Source of the DNA: Variovorax sp. PBL-H6
GTDB taxonomy: Bacteria > Pseudomonadota > Gammaproteobacteria > Burkholderiales > Burkholderiaceae_C
Length of the DNA: 64,000 nt
NCBI RefSeq assembly: GCF_901827155.1
Contig: NZ_LR594659.1
Coordinates: 124,001 to 188,000 of the forward strand
Direction: 5' to 3'
In this document: positions 1 to 8,401 of the stretch, piece by piece
How the letters are laid out: each line of letters begins with the position of its first letter
How positions within the stretch are numbered: the first letter of the stretch is position 1
The notes under the pieces: generated by a model
Database searches by the model: none
What the model saw: only the letters and a program-made list of their open reading frames with translations
What the model was told of the DNA's origin: nothing
Position numbers and translations under genes: made by a program

Positions 1-370
1 AGGTGACCTTCGTGCACTCGAGGGTGGCCGCGCTGCCTTCGATGAGGGGAATCCCGGCGATGCCTTGGCGAGTGGGTACGCCGTCGAACTTGTTCCCCGG
101 CCTTGCGAAACGGTTGGAAATGTCGACCTGGTCGTCGGCGAGGATGGAAACGCAAAAGTGCGCCGCCTCGGAGAAGATCGGATGACTTGGGGCTTTGAGC
201 GATTGGCTCCACAGAACCAATGGAGGGTCGAGCGAGACCGAACTGAACGAGTTCGCGGTCAGGCCGTGAGGCTTTCCATCGGCGTCCACGGTCGTGACTA
301 CCGTCACGCCGGTGACGAAGGCGCCCAGAGCGTCGCGAAACTGCCGGGCATCAAACGTTTCTGATTTCAT
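1..370 (-). CDS. Flavin reductase family protein (partial, C-terminus beyond window)
   Basis: Reading leftward from the ATG at 370 gives 123 residues open to the window edge. The start MKSETFDARQFRDALGAF, then TGVTVVTT and LTANSFSSVSLDPPLVLW, is the classic N-terminal half of the flavin reductase-like domain of two-component monooxygenases (HpaC type), which makes FMNH2 from NAD(P)H. The start codon overlaps the end of the TetR gene by 20 bp, so the two are cotranscribed and probably translationally coupled. Partner inference: the luciferase-like monooxygenase at 2484, in the divergent arm, would use the reduced flavin. The C-terminal part is not in the window, so the protein cannot be assessed fully. 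Confidence 0.85.
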   Translation of the reverse strand, partial: MKSETFDARQFRDALGAFVTGVTVVTTVDADGKPHGLTANSFSSVSLDPPLVLWSQSLKAPSHPIFSEAAHFCVSILADDQVDISNRFARPGNKFDGVPTRQGIAGIPLIEGSAATLECTKVT

Positions 371-1064
371 GTGCATCCTCAAGGGTTGCTGACCGACGCT
401 CCCTGGGCGGCTTGACCTTGCTTCCGATGTGCTGCTTCATCCCGGCTAGAAAGGAGACGACCAGCGCGTCGATAGTCGCATCGACGTTCTTCGGCATCGT
501 GGTGCCGTAGATCCACTTTCGCATCCCGATATAGAAGATGCTTGCATGCAGCGCCCATACGAGTTCGAGTTCCATTTCGATCTCTTCGACCGGCACGTTC
601 GCATACTTCTCCCCCGCAAACTCTGCATAGCATTCGCGAACGACGGGAATGAAGATGCGGTTTCTCAGCAAGCCGAAGAGGCGGTTGTTGATTCCCGAGC
701 TCTCAATGCCGGCAAAGATCAGGATGCGCACCCATTCGTTGCGAAGAACCAGCTTCGCGTAATCCAGGTAGTACTCGTGGAGACGATCGGCAAGAGGCTT
801 CGACCTGTCTCGGATGAGGTCCTCCCACAGCGGGTTCCACCGCGAGAGCGTGACCTCTTCATAGACTCTTTCGATGAGGCTCTGCTTGCTGGGAAAGTAT
901 CTGTAGAGCAGCGACTGCGTGATGCCCAGATGGTTCGCGAGGTCGCGGGTTCCCGCACCGAAACCCTCTTTCGCGAAGTAGTCGATTGCGTTGCGCAGGA
1001 TCATCTGCTCGCGCTCCTGCGAGCTCAGCTTCGGGGCGCGGCTGCGCTTCTGTGGGTCGGTCAT
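351..1064 (-). CDS. TetR/AcrR family transcriptional regulator
   Basis: A 237-residue protein with an N-terminal TetR helix-turn-helix (about residues 15-60; the recognition region reads GTRDLANHLGITQSLLYRYF) and a C-terminal ligand-binding and dimerisation region without a recognisable subfamily signature. I chose the ATG at 1064 because it forms an ATGA overlap with the stop of the preceding small ORF; a GTG at 1097 is also in frame but has its purine-rich stretch directly against it. It lies in the leftward operon with the Gfo/Idh oxidoreductase and the flavin reductase and probably controls this catabolic locus. The palindromes between 2355 and 2458 are the obvious candidate operators; that link is inference. 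Confidence 0.88.
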   Translation of the reverse strand: MTDPQKRSRAPKLSSQEREQMILRNAIDYFAKEGFGAGTRDLANHLGITQSLLYRYFPSKQSLIERVYEEVTLSRWNPLWEDLIRDRSKPLADRLHEYYLDYAKLVLRNEWVRILIFAGIESSGINNRLFGLLRNRIFIPVVRECYAEFAGEKYANVPVEEIEMELELVWALHASIFYIGMRKWIYGTTMPKNVDATIDALVVSFLAGMKQHIGSKVKPPRERRSATLEDAHEIRNV

Positions 1065-1261
1065 GGTGACGTCCGAGGGAGTAGAAGAATGGACCACTCC
1101 TTTCGCATATCGAACGCGTTCAGCGTCAAAGCCACGAAGGCGCAGTAGCCCGGGATTCCCACAGTTTCCATCAAGGTCGCCGCCTCGGGCAACCGCTCCG
1201 CTCGTTCGTGCAGCGATGGGCCGAACTCGATCTCGGCGGGCATTTGCAACCGGGACTTCAT
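1061..1261 (-). CDS. Small hypothetical protein, 66 aa, in catabolic operon
   Basis: I do not recognise this ORF. It starts 3 nt after the stop of the upstream Gfo/Idh gene and its TGA overlaps the ATG of the TetR gene (ATGA), which is the spacing expected of a translated gene in an operon. The protein begins MKSRLQMPAEIEFGPSLHER and has a central hydrophobic stretch (GYCAFVALTLNAF) but no signal peptide or motif I can name. It could be a real small protein, or the remnant of a longer gene kept in the operon. Confidence 0.4.
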   Translation of the reverse strand: MKSRLQMPAEIEFGPSLHERAERLPEAATLMETVGIPGYCAFVALTLNAFDMRKEWSILLLPRTSP

Positions 1262-1264
1262 GGC

Positions 1265-2293
1265 TCAGGTGCGCACCCGAGCGAGCACGTCGCTCTTTCG
1301 AGGAACGACAAGGCTGCCGGTTCTGGCGGCTTCGAAGACCGATTCAAGGAGGGAGGTGGTGTTCAGCATTTCCTGCAGCGAAACCGGATAGTCCGACTGC
1401 TTGCCTCGGACCGCCCGCGCGAAGGCTTCGACGTTTTCGCGCACGGGGGTTGCCACCGGGATATCGATCGTCTCCGTCTCGTCGCCCGTCGTGGAGCGGG
1501 TGACGATCCACCCGGAAGGCGATTCCACATGCGACTTGTCACGCACCTCGATCCATCCCCGGGAGCCGAAGACGGCGAAGCGTGAATAGAAGGGCGTGCT
1601 GAGCATCGCGTTGATGGTTGCTGTCACGCCGTTGTCGAAGACGACATGCGCCGAGGCGCTGTCGCCGGACTCGAAGCCGGTCGCGAGGTTGTACGCCGTG
1701 GCTCTCACGGCACGCGCAGCACCGGCAATGCTTCCAGCCAGGTCGAGCAAGTGAATGCCGGTGGCCGTCATCGGTCCGCATCCGGCCTCCTGCACGGAGA
1801 GCCTCCAGTTGTCAGGTGCAAGTGCGAGGAATTTGTTCTGGCTGAAGTTGCCTTCGATCTGCAGCACTTGTCCCAGGGCGCCATCGGCCACCAGCTGGCG
1901 AACCATCTTCATCGGTGGTTCGAACCTGCGCTCGTGGCCGATCCCCAATCGCACGCCGCTGCGCAGGCACGCTTCGACTGCGCGCTCCGCCGAGGCCAGG
2001 CCGAGTGCCAGGGGCTTCTCGCAAAGCACGTGCTTGCCGGCTTGCGCGGCCTCGACGATCTGTTCTTCGTGGAAGCGGTTCGGAGTCGTCAGGATGACTG
2101 CCTCGACCTCCGGATCCTGCAGCGCGTCAGACAACTGTGCGTAATGACGGATGCCGCCTTCCTTGCAAAGGGGAGCGCCCAACTCCGCGTTCGGCTCGAC
2201 GGCCGCGACCACGCGGACCGACGAGCTGCCGGCGAGCGTGTTGACCATGATCTTGCCCCACCAGCCAAGTCCAACGACAGCGATATTGACCAT
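1265..2293 (-). CDS. Gfo/Idh/MocA family oxidoreductase
   Basis: A 342-residue NAD(P)-dependent dehydrogenase. The N-terminal Rossmann motif GLGWWG follows the start MVNIAVV, and the CEKPLALG motif near residue 95 is the family's conserved EKP signature with the active-site lysine. The C-terminal substrate domain has the usual length. The ATG at 2293 is preceded by a GAGG ribosome site; the longer frame upstream (to 2401) has no family similarity and runs through the promoter palindrome. It is the first gene of the leftward arm of the 1-7 kb locus, so it probably oxidises or reduces a sugar-like or cyclic-alcohol intermediate there; the substrate cannot be read from the sequence. Confidence 0.88.
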   Translation of the reverse strand: MVNIAVVGLGWWGKIMVNTLAGSSSVRVVAAVEPNAELGAPLCKEGGIRHYAQLSDALQDPEVEAVILTTPNRFHEEQIVEAAQAGKHVLCEKPLALGLASAERAVEACLRSGVRLGIGHERRFEPPMKMVRQLVADGALGQVLQIEGNFSQNKFLALAPDNWRLSVQEAGCGPMTATGIHLLDLAGSIAGAARAVRATAYNLATGFESGDSASAHVVFDNGVTATINAMLSTPFYSRFAVFGSRGWIEVRDKSHVESPSGWIVTRSTTGDETETIDIPVATPVRENVEAFARAVRGKQSDYPVSLQEMLNTTSLLESVFEAARTGSLVVPRKSDVLARVRT

Positions 2294-2354
2294 TTCGACC
2301 TCAAGAAGGGAATGTGGGCAGCTGACTTCGAGATTCAGGCTCGAACGCTGCATT

Positions 2355-2370
2355 GTGTTCAGATGAACAC
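2355..2370. promoter_or_regulatory. Palindrome GTGTTCA-N2-TGAACAC in divergent promoter region
   Basis: A perfect inverted repeat with 7-bp arms and a 2-bp spacer, 62 bp upstream of the oxidoreductase start and 114 bp upstream of the monooxygenase start. Its position between two divergent operons, one encoding a TetR regulator, makes it a candidate operator. The regulator that binds it is not known. Confidence 0.5.
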
Positions 2371-2444
2371 TATTGTCCGCCGAGCCGCGCTCAATGGACA
2401 TTAGGGGTTTGCACCGATTTGAAACTCAGTGCTGAATTCTATGA

Positions 2445-2458
2445 TGATCGCTCGATCA
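2445..2458. promoter_or_regulatory. Palindrome TGATCG-N2-CGATCA upstream of monooxygenase gene
   Basis: A perfect inverted repeat with 6-bp arms and a 2-bp spacer, 26 bp upstream of the monooxygenase ATG. A short palindrome this close to the start would suit repressor binding at the rightward promoter. It differs from the 2355 palindrome, so either two regulators act here or only one site is real. Confidence 0.4.
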
Positions 2459-2483
2459 CATCAGGATTGCACAGGACACGACG

Positions 2484-3578
2484 ATGAAGCTTGGGATGTT
2501 CATGATGCCGCTCCACCCGCCCGGTCGTGCCATGCACGAGACCCTGCAGGAGGACCGCGACGCGATCTTCCTGGCGGAGGAGCTCGGATTCGAGGAGGCT
2601 TTCGTCGGTGAGCACGTCACCGACGCTGCCGAGACCATCACGTCCTCGGTCGCATTCCTTGCGAGCGTTGCAGCACAGACGGGCAGGATCAAACTGGGCA
2701 CTGGCACCGTCAACTTGCCGAACGCTCACCCGGCTGCCGTAGCGGCCCACGTTGCGATGCTCGATCACCTGCTCAAGGGACGGCTGATCTTCGGCATCAG
2801 TCCCGGTGGGTTGATGTCCGATGCCGAGGTCTTCGGAAACCTCGGCAAGGACCGAAACGAGATGTTCGTCGAGTCGATCAACACGATCCTGCGGATCTGG
2901 GAGAGCGACCCGCCCTACAACATCGCCGGGAAATACTGGACCGTCTCGACCGAGAAAACCATGCTGACGGAGATCGGGCAGGGCTTCATTCCGAAGCCCT
3001 ATCAAAAGCCGCACCCGCCCATTGTCGGAACGGCGGTCGCGCCCTTCTCCAATGGCGTGAAAGAGATGGCAAAGCGGGGATGGACGCCCATCTCGGCAAA
3101 CTTCCTCCTGCCGAAATGGGTGGGCAGCCACTGGCCGAAATATGTGGAGGGATGCAGCGAAGCCGGCCTGCAGCCGGACACCAGGGACTGGCGCGTGGCC
3201 AAGAGCATCTTCGTTGCGGATGACGCGAAGACCGCAGAAAGATATGGCAAGGGACTCGACGGGCCCTACGCCTTCTATTTTCGCCAACTGATGCGAAAGC
3301 TGATCACGGTGGGCGGACGCGGAAACCTGTTCAAGGCAGATCCGGACATGCCTGACAGCGACGTCACCCTGGAGGGCGCGATCGGCAACCTGGTGATCGC
3401 CGGAACCGTCGACCAGGTCGTGGACCAGCTCCTCGCATTCCGTCAGCAGGTCGGAGACTTTGGAACGCTCCTCTATGCCTGCCACGACTGGCTCGATCCG
3501 GCGCTGGGCCGCCGATCCATGGAACTGATGGCTCGAGAGGTGATGCCGAGGTTGAATCAGCGAATTTCCGCCCAATAG
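2484..3578 (+). CDS. LLM class flavin-dependent oxidoreductase (luciferase-like monooxygenase)
   Basis: A 364-residue luciferase-like TIM-barrel monooxygenase. The N-terminus MKLGMFMMPLHPPGR, the GFEEAFVGEH strand-helix near residue 38, the GRIKLGTGTVNLPNAHP segment and RLIFGISPGG are family hallmarks; the length is typical. Such enzymes use FMNH2 supplied in trans, and the only flavin reductase in view is at 1-370. The ATG at 2484 has AGGA about 9 nt upstream and is the first gene of the rightward arm (binding protein, hydrolase, two cupins), so it may carry out the first oxidative attack on an imported compound. The substrate is unknown. Confidence 0.9.
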   Translation: MKLGMFMMPLHPPGRAMHETLQEDRDAIFLAEELGFEEAFVGEHVTDAAETITSSVAFLASVAAQTGRIKLGTGTVNLPNAHPAAVAAHVAMLDHLLKGRLIFGISPGGLMSDAEVFGNLGKDRNEMFVESINTILRIWESDPPYNIAGKYWTVSTEKTMLTEIGQGFIPKPYQKPHPPIVGTAVAPFSNGVKEMAKRGWTPISANFLLPKWVGSHWPKYVEGCSEAGLQPDTRDWRVAKSIFVADDAKTAERYGKGLDGPYAFYFRQLMRKLITVGGRGNLFKADPDMPDSDVTLEGAIGNLVIAGTVDQVVDQLLAFRQQVGDFGTLLYACHDWLDPALGRRSMELMAREVMPRLNQRISAQ

Positions 3579-3632
3579 CCTCGTGCGCCGCCACTCAGGC
3601 CCGTATTCCGAGCAAGACAAAAGGAGACATCT

Positions 3633-4607
3633 ATGAAGACCTGGAAGTCACTGGTGGGCGCGCTGCTTGCGGCCGCGTCCCTGGCCAGCATCGCGCAGTC
3701 GGACTACCCGAACAAGCCCATCAAGATCATCATCCCGTTCGGGCCCGGCGGGGCGACCGACAACGTGGCGCGCCAGCTGAGCGTCAAGCTCGGCGAAGAG
3801 TTGAAGACCAGCATCGTCCTCGACAACCGCCCCGGCGCGGCCGGGAACATCGCCGTGGATCTGGCAGCACGGGCTACTCCCGATGGATACACGCTGCTCC
3901 TGGGCAACGTTTCCACCAATGCGATCAATCAATGGCTCTATCAGAACCAGTTGAAGACGCAGCCCTCGGATCTGACGCCTATCACGTCCGTCGCCACGGT
4001 CCCGAGCATTCTGGTCTCATCGGCAAAGTTCCCGCCGAACACGGTTCAGGAGCTGGTTGCCTACGGCAAGGCGCACCCCGGAGAGATCAACCACGCTACG
4101 GCAGGCTCCGGCTCTTACGCCATGATCGACATGATGGCCTTCGAGCGTGCAGCGGGCCTGCAGATGGTTCATGTGCCGTTCAAAGGCGGCGCTGGCCAGT
4201 ACGTGATGGCGCAGGTCGCCAATGACGTGCAGATCTCGTTCACCAACGCCAGCTCGGTCGTCGAGCTCGTTCGCGCAGGAAAGCTCAAGGCGCTTGCCGT
4301 CACGGGCGACTCGCGCCTCCCACTGCTGGCGCAGGTCCCCACCATGGCCGAGACGGGCTACAAAGGGATAGGTTCCAGCGGATGGCAGGGGCTCTTTGCC
4401 CCCGCTGGAACGCCCGCACCGATCATTCAAAGGCTCCATCAGGCCGTCAACAAGGTCCTGGCGGACAAGGACGTGCGCGAGAGCTACAGCAAGATGCTGA
4501 TCCTTCCGCTCGGCAGTGCCTCGCCCTCCGGATTCGCGGCCTTCGTCAGGACGGACTCGGAGCGCTGGAAGCAGTTGGTCACTGATCTGAAGATCACACT
4601 GGATTGA
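3633..4607 (+). CDS. Bug/TctC family tripartite tricarboxylate transporter substrate-binding protein
   Basis: A 324-residue periplasmic binding protein with a Sec signal peptide (MKTWKSLVGALLAAASLASI, cleavage near AQS) and the Bug signatures YPNKPIKIIIPFGPGGATD and DNRPGAAGNI. Bug proteins bind carboxylates, amino acids or aromatic acids. No TctA or TctB membrane subunit lies nearby, as is usual for these greatly expanded orphan proteins. AAGGAG lies 7 nt before the ATG. It sits between the monooxygenase and the hydrolase and probably captures the substrate of this locus. Confidence 0.9.
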   Translation: MKTWKSLVGALLAAASLASIAQSDYPNKPIKIIIPFGPGGATDNVARQLSVKLGEELKTSIVLDNRPGAAGNIAVDLAARATPDGYTLLLGNVSTNAINQWLYQNQLKTQPSDLTPITSVATVPSILVSSAKFPPNTVQELVAYGKAHPGEINHATAGSGSYAMIDMMAFERAAGLQMVHVPFKGGAGQYVMAQVANDVQISFTNASSVVELVRAGKLKALAVTGDSRLPLLAQVPTMAETGYKGIGSSGWQGLFAPAGTPAPIIQRLHQAVNKVLADKDVRESYSKMLILPLGSASPSGFAAFVRTDSERWKQLVTDLKITLD

Positions 4608-4614
4608 ACAAGAC

Positions 4615-6345
4615 ATGCACGACACCACCTTTCGCACCGAGAACCGGGACGCAATGCTCATCGATCGTGATGTTCCGATCGAAGCAAACGACGGACTCGT
4701 CCTGAGGGCCGATGTCTTCCGCCCGCCTGAACCCGGGCGCTACCCCGTCCTGCTCACGTATGGACCCTATGCGAAGGGGCTCGCGTTCCAGGAGGGCTAT
4801 CCGAGCTCCTGGAACCGGATGATCCTGGATCATCCGGATGTTGCCTACGGCTCCAGCAACAAGCATCAGAGCTGGGAAGTCGTCGATCCCGAGAAGTGGG
4901 TGCCGCATGGCTACGTATGCATTCGCGTGGACTCGCGCGGTTGCGGACGCTCGCCGGGCTTTGTCGACCACTTCTCTCCGCGCGAAACGCAGGACTACTT
5001 CGAATGTATCGAGTGGGCGGCTGCCCAGGCTTGGAGCAACGGGCGCATCGGGCTCAGCGGAGTGTCCTACTTCGGCATGAACCAGTGGCAGGTCGCGTCA
5101 CTGCAGCCCCCTCACCTTGCGGCCATGTGCATCTGGGAAGGAGCTTCCGACTTCTATCGCGACGCCTCGCACCACGGGGGCATCGTGAGCACCTTCTGGG
5201 CGAACTGGTACGACATCCAGGTCAAGAGCGTGCAGAACGGGCTCGGGGACCGCGGCCCGGTAAGCCGCGTGACCGGAGAGACGGTCTGCGGCCCGCAAAC
5301 TCTAGGCAACGAGGAACTTCAGCGCAACCGCTGCGACTTTGGCGAGGACATCCTCCAGCACCCGTTGGACGACCCATGGCACCGCGATCGCTCGGCGAAA
5401 TGGGAAAACATCAAGACGCCGTTCCTGTCCGCGGGCAACTGGGGCGGACAGGGACTTCATCTGCGCGGCAACGTCGAGGGCTTCGTCCGCTCGGCGTCCG
5501 AGCAGAAGTGGCTCGAGATGCATGGCCTCGAGCACTGGACGCACTTCTATACCGATTACGGCATTGCAATCCAGCGGGCCTTCTTCGACCACTTCCTGAA
5601 AGGGCAGGACAACGGATGGGACAAGCGTCCCCGCGTGCAGCTGCAGGTGCGCAGCATCGAAGGCTTCCAGGAGCGCTTCGAGGAGGCCTGGCCGATTCCC
5701 CGCACCCAATGGAAGCGAATGCATGCCGACCTGTCGTCGCACGCACTGATCGATGCAGCCCCCGGGCAAAGGCAGACACCACTCGAATTCGACGCGTTGG
5801 GCGACGGAATCACGTTCATCTCGCCGCCGGCACAAGAGGAGTGCGAAATCACCGGTCCACTTTCGGCGTCACTCAGGATCTCGTCCACGACGACGGACGC
5901 CGACATATTTCTGGTGCTGCGCGTGTTCACGCCGGACATGCGCGAAGTCACATTCCAGGGCGCCATCGACCCGCACACGCCCATCGCCCAGGGATGGCTG
6001 CGGGCATCGCATCGCAAGCTCGACCGCAAGCTTTCGACCGACTACCGCCCTTATCACTCCCACGATGAACTGCAGCCTCTGGAGCCCGGCGTGCCCGTCG
6101 ACCTCGAGGTCGAGATCCTCCCGACATCGATCGTCGTACCCGCCGGATACCGGATCGGCTTCACGATCCGCGGCCGTGACTACGAGTTCGCTGCATCGAC
6201 GGGCGCGCGACTGGGGCATTTCAAGAACGAGCTGAAGGGTTGCGGGCCGTTCTTGCACGATGAACCGCGCGATCGTCCCAAGAAGACAGTCGGTGGATCC
6301 GTCACTGTTCACAGCGCGTCGGTTCTGCTTCCGACCATCCCTTGA
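4615..6345 (+). CDS. CocE/NonD family alpha/beta hydrolase (S15-like)
   Basis: A 576-residue protein of the X-Pro dipeptidyl-peptidase S15/CocE family. The nucleophile elbow GVSYFG carries Ser151; RVDSRGCGRSPG near residue 104 is the conserved strand before it. The C-terminal 200 residues form the jelly-roll X-Pro DAP C-terminal domain (FTIRGRDYEFAAS region). Family members hydrolyse esters or amides such as cocaine or glutaryl-7-ACA. It starts 7 nt after the Bug gene and is followed by two cupins, so it probably cleaves an ester or amide intermediate of the same pathway. A second in-frame ATG lies 13 codons in. Confidence 0.88.
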   Translation: MHDTTFRTENRDAMLIDRDVPIEANDGLVLRADVFRPPEPGRYPVLLTYGPYAKGLAFQEGYPSSWNRMILDHPDVAYGSSNKHQSWEVVDPEKWVPHGYVCIRVDSRGCGRSPGFVDHFSPRETQDYFECIEWAAAQAWSNGRIGLSGVSYFGMNQWQVASLQPPHLAAMCIWEGASDFYRDASHHGGIVSTFWANWYDIQVKSVQNGLGDRGPVSRVTGETVCGPQTLGNEELQRNRCDFGEDILQHPLDDPWHRDRSAKWENIKTPFLSAGNWGGQGLHLRGNVEGFVRSASEQKWLEMHGLEHWTHFYTDYGIAIQRAFFDHFLKGQDNGWDKRPRVQLQVRSIEGFQERFEEAWPIPRTQWKRMHADLSSHALIDAAPGQRQTPLEFDALGDGITFISPPAQEECEITGPLSASLRISSTTTDADIFLVLRVFTPDMREVTFQGAIDPHTPIAQGWLRASHRKLDRKLSTDYRPYHSHDELQPLEPGVPVDLEVEILPTSIVVPAGYRIGFTIRGRDYEFAASTGARLGHFKNELKGCGPFLHDEPRDRPKKTVGGSVTVHSASVLLPTIP

Positions 6346-6365
6346 AACCGCTTGCAGGAACCAAT

Positions 6366-6779
6366 ATGACCCCCACAGACGACACCCGACAAGCCATGAC
6401 CCCCGGCGCCAAGCGTGCGGGCCCCGGCGAATACCTGTTCAACATGAACGGCGTCAACCAGATCATGGGCGGCCCTGCGTACTCGCCTGTCTTCGGCAGT
6501 TGCGTGGAAGGCGACCGCATGATCGTCGCGCTCATGCGCTATCCGAAGGGAAAGCCCTCCGACCGCCATTCCCACCCGAACGAGCAGTGGATCTACGTGC
6601 TCGAGGGAGTGCTGGAGATGGAGTTCGATGGAACTGTCTTCAAGGCGGGGCCGGGTGACTGCATCTACGTTCCCGCAAACAAGATGCATCTGGCAGCCAA
6701 CAACGGCGACAAGGACGTGATCTTCTTCACCTGCAAGGACACGTCGCATGGATTGCACGGAATCAAAGCCCCGAGTTGA
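6366..6779 (+). CDS. Cupin domain-containing protein
   Basis: A 137-residue single-domain cupin. Motif 1 appears as DRHSHPNEQWIYVLEG and motif 2 as GPGDCIYVPANKMH, giving the usual His/His/Glu plus His metal ligands. I chose the ATG at 6366, preceded by AGGA, rather than a TTG at 6342 that overlaps the upstream stop. Small cupins of this type act as dioxygenases, isomerases or lyases on catabolic intermediates, or have no known role. The next gene is a second cupin, so they may form a heteromer. Confidence 0.8.
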   Translation: MTPTDDTRQAMTPGAKRAGPGEYLFNMNGVNQIMGGPAYSPVFGSCVEGDRMIVALMRYPKGKPSDRHSHPNEQWIYVLEGVLEMEFDGTVFKAGPGDCIYVPANKMHLAANNGDKDVIFFTCKDTSHGLHGIKAPS

Positions 6780-6793
6780 ACAAGGAGACGGAC

Positions 6794-7129
6794 ATGCCAT
6801 TCATCGATCTGGACGAAGTCTGCGAGGAATTCGTCACGCCTAAACATTCCACGGCCTTCGGTCGCCTGGTCACGGGAGAGCAGGTGGAACTGGGGGTCCT
6901 GCGCTACAAGAAGGGTGAAGGCGCGGAACCGCACCAGCACCCGCACGAGCAGATCTTCCTCGTGCTCAGCGGCGTCGTGCGTGCAACCCTTGGCGGAGAA
7001 GTCCGGGATCTGCACAAGGGCCAGGTCATGCACGTGCCGCCGAATCTTCTGCACGGCATCCGCATCCTCGAGGATGCGGAAGTGATAAGCGCCAAAGGCA
7101 TCGTCGACGGCGTCGGCCACAGGATCTGA
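6794..7129 (+). CDS. Cupin domain-containing protein
   Basis: A 111-residue cupin, the last gene of the rightward operon. Motif 1 reads EPHQHPHEQIFLVLSG and motif 2 KGQVMHVPPNLLHGI, so the metal ligands are intact. The ATG at 6794 has AAGGAG 8 nt upstream; a TTG at 6776 is less likely. It is related to, but clearly different from, the preceding cupin. It probably acts on an intermediate released by the CocE-type hydrolase; nothing in the sequence fixes the reaction. Confidence 0.8.
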   Translation: MPFIDLDEVCEEFVTPKHSTAFGRLVTGEQVELGVLRYKKGEGAEPHQHPHEQIFLVLSGVVRATLGGEVRDLHKGQVMHVPPNLLHGIRILEDAEVISAKGIVDGVGHRI

Positions 7130-7155
7130 AGCGCACCAGGAGTCCGGCGACGTAC

Positions 7156-8250
7156 TCAGCTCGCGCTGCCGTCGCGCGCCGGGGCGAGCGCGGCAGCGAC
7201 GCGCAACACCTTCTCGAGCTGCTCCACCGTGTAGGGCTTCTGCAGCCAGAAAGTGCCGGGCGCGAGCCGCGGCGGCCGCGGCAGGCCGGTGGCGAAGATC
7301 ACCGGAAAGCCACCTTGCCGCTGCAGCTTCTGCGCGAGCTCGACGCCGGAGAGCGCAGGCAGGTTGATGTCGGCCATCAACACGTCGAAGGCACCGTCGA
7401 GGAAGCGATTGATGGCGACCTCTGCGCTCTTCACGCCCGTGGCCCAGTGGCCGAGTGTGCGCAGCAGCTCCAGCGTGACCGCCAGCATGTCGGGATCGTC
7501 CTCGACCAACAGGATGCGCAGCTTGCGTGTCGATGCCGGCACGCGGCCGGCCGCGGTGCCATGGGTCAACTCGGCTCGCCGTTGCGCGACCCAGTCGAAC
7601 AGGCAACGCTGGAACTCCGCGTTCCAGGCCGGATGGGAGAGCGCATGGTCCGCGCATTCCAGCGTCTGCACCTGCAGGGAGCGCGCCTGTGAGAAGGCTG
7701 CCGCGTAGTTCTCGATGACGGGGCGCGGCACCGTGTCGTCGCTGCCCGACCCGACCAGCAGCACATCGCCACGGAAGGCGGTGCAGGCGGCCAGCGCGCG
7801 GTTGTCCTTGGCGCGCAGCCGCAGCAGCCGATAGGCTGCCAGGTCTTCCTTGTCGAGCTCCTCCTTGGGCCTCGTCCAGCCGATGTCGCGGTAGAGCGCC
7901 GGTGCCCGCAGCGCGAGCCAGCGCACCGGGCGCAAAGCACTCGCGAACGCGGCGAGGTAGCCTCCATAGCTGACCGCCACCATGCCGATCGCATCGCGAT
8001 CCACCTCCGGCTCGGCGGCGAGCGCGTCGTAAGCGGCCAGCACATCCTGCAGGTTGTCCTCGCGGGTCACCGCGGCCCGTTCGGCCGGCGACCATCCCTC
8101 GTTCGGCACATCGACCAGTCGGCAGACCCATCCCTGCGCACAGAGATCGCTCGCCAGCGCGCGGTAGCGCTCGCGGTGGTCGTCGTCCCACCCGGGCACG
8201 AGCAGCGCGCCCGGTTTTCGGGCGGTGGTCGAAGCGGCCGGGCTGTCCAT
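7156..8250 (-). CDS. Alpha/beta hydrolase fused to a response-regulator receiver domain
   Basis: A 364-residue two-part protein. Residues 10-225 form a dienelactone-hydrolase-like alpha/beta hydrolase with nucleophile Ser94 in VAVSYGG, a probable acid Asp171 (GSGSDDTVP) and His202 (CADHALSHP). After a short linker, residues 243-352 form a CheY-like receiver: acidic pocket E250/D251/D252, phospho-acceptor Asp294 (LMADINLP), Thr321 (FATGLP) and Lys338 (LQKPY). All phosphorylation residues are present. A receiver downstream of a hydrolase suggests an enzyme switched by phosphorylation; no histidine kinase adjoins it. It is convergent with the cupin operon. The domain calls are secure; their functional coupling is inference. 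Confidence 0.85.
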   Translation of the reverse strand: MDSPAASTTARKPGALLVPGWDDDHRERYRALASDLCAQGWVCRLVDVPNEGWSPAERAAVTREDNLQDVLAAYDALAAEPEVDRDAIGMVAVSYGGYLAAFASALRPVRWLALRAPALYRDIGWTRPKEELDKEDLAAYRLLRLRAKDNRALAACTAFRGDVLLVGSGSDDTVPRPVIENYAAAFSQARSLQVQTLECADHALSHPAWNAEFQRCLFDWVAQRRAELTHGTAAGRVPASTRKLRILLVEDDPDMLAVTLELLRTLGHWATGVKSAEVAINRFLDGAFDVLMADINLPALSGVELAQKLQRQGGFPVIFATGLPRPPRLAPGTFWLQKPYTVEQLEKVLRVAAALAPARDGSAS

Positions 8251-8401
8251 GTTCTGTGGTTCTTTAAGGTGGGGGCGGGATGGACGATGCCGTCGTAGCG
8301 GCCTGCGCTCCGTCAGCAGCGACCGCGTGCAGGTGCCCGCCGATGGCTCGGTGCCCCGTCTCTACAATGCGGGCCCTTTGCCAGCCCTTGTTTCGCGCGC
8401 C

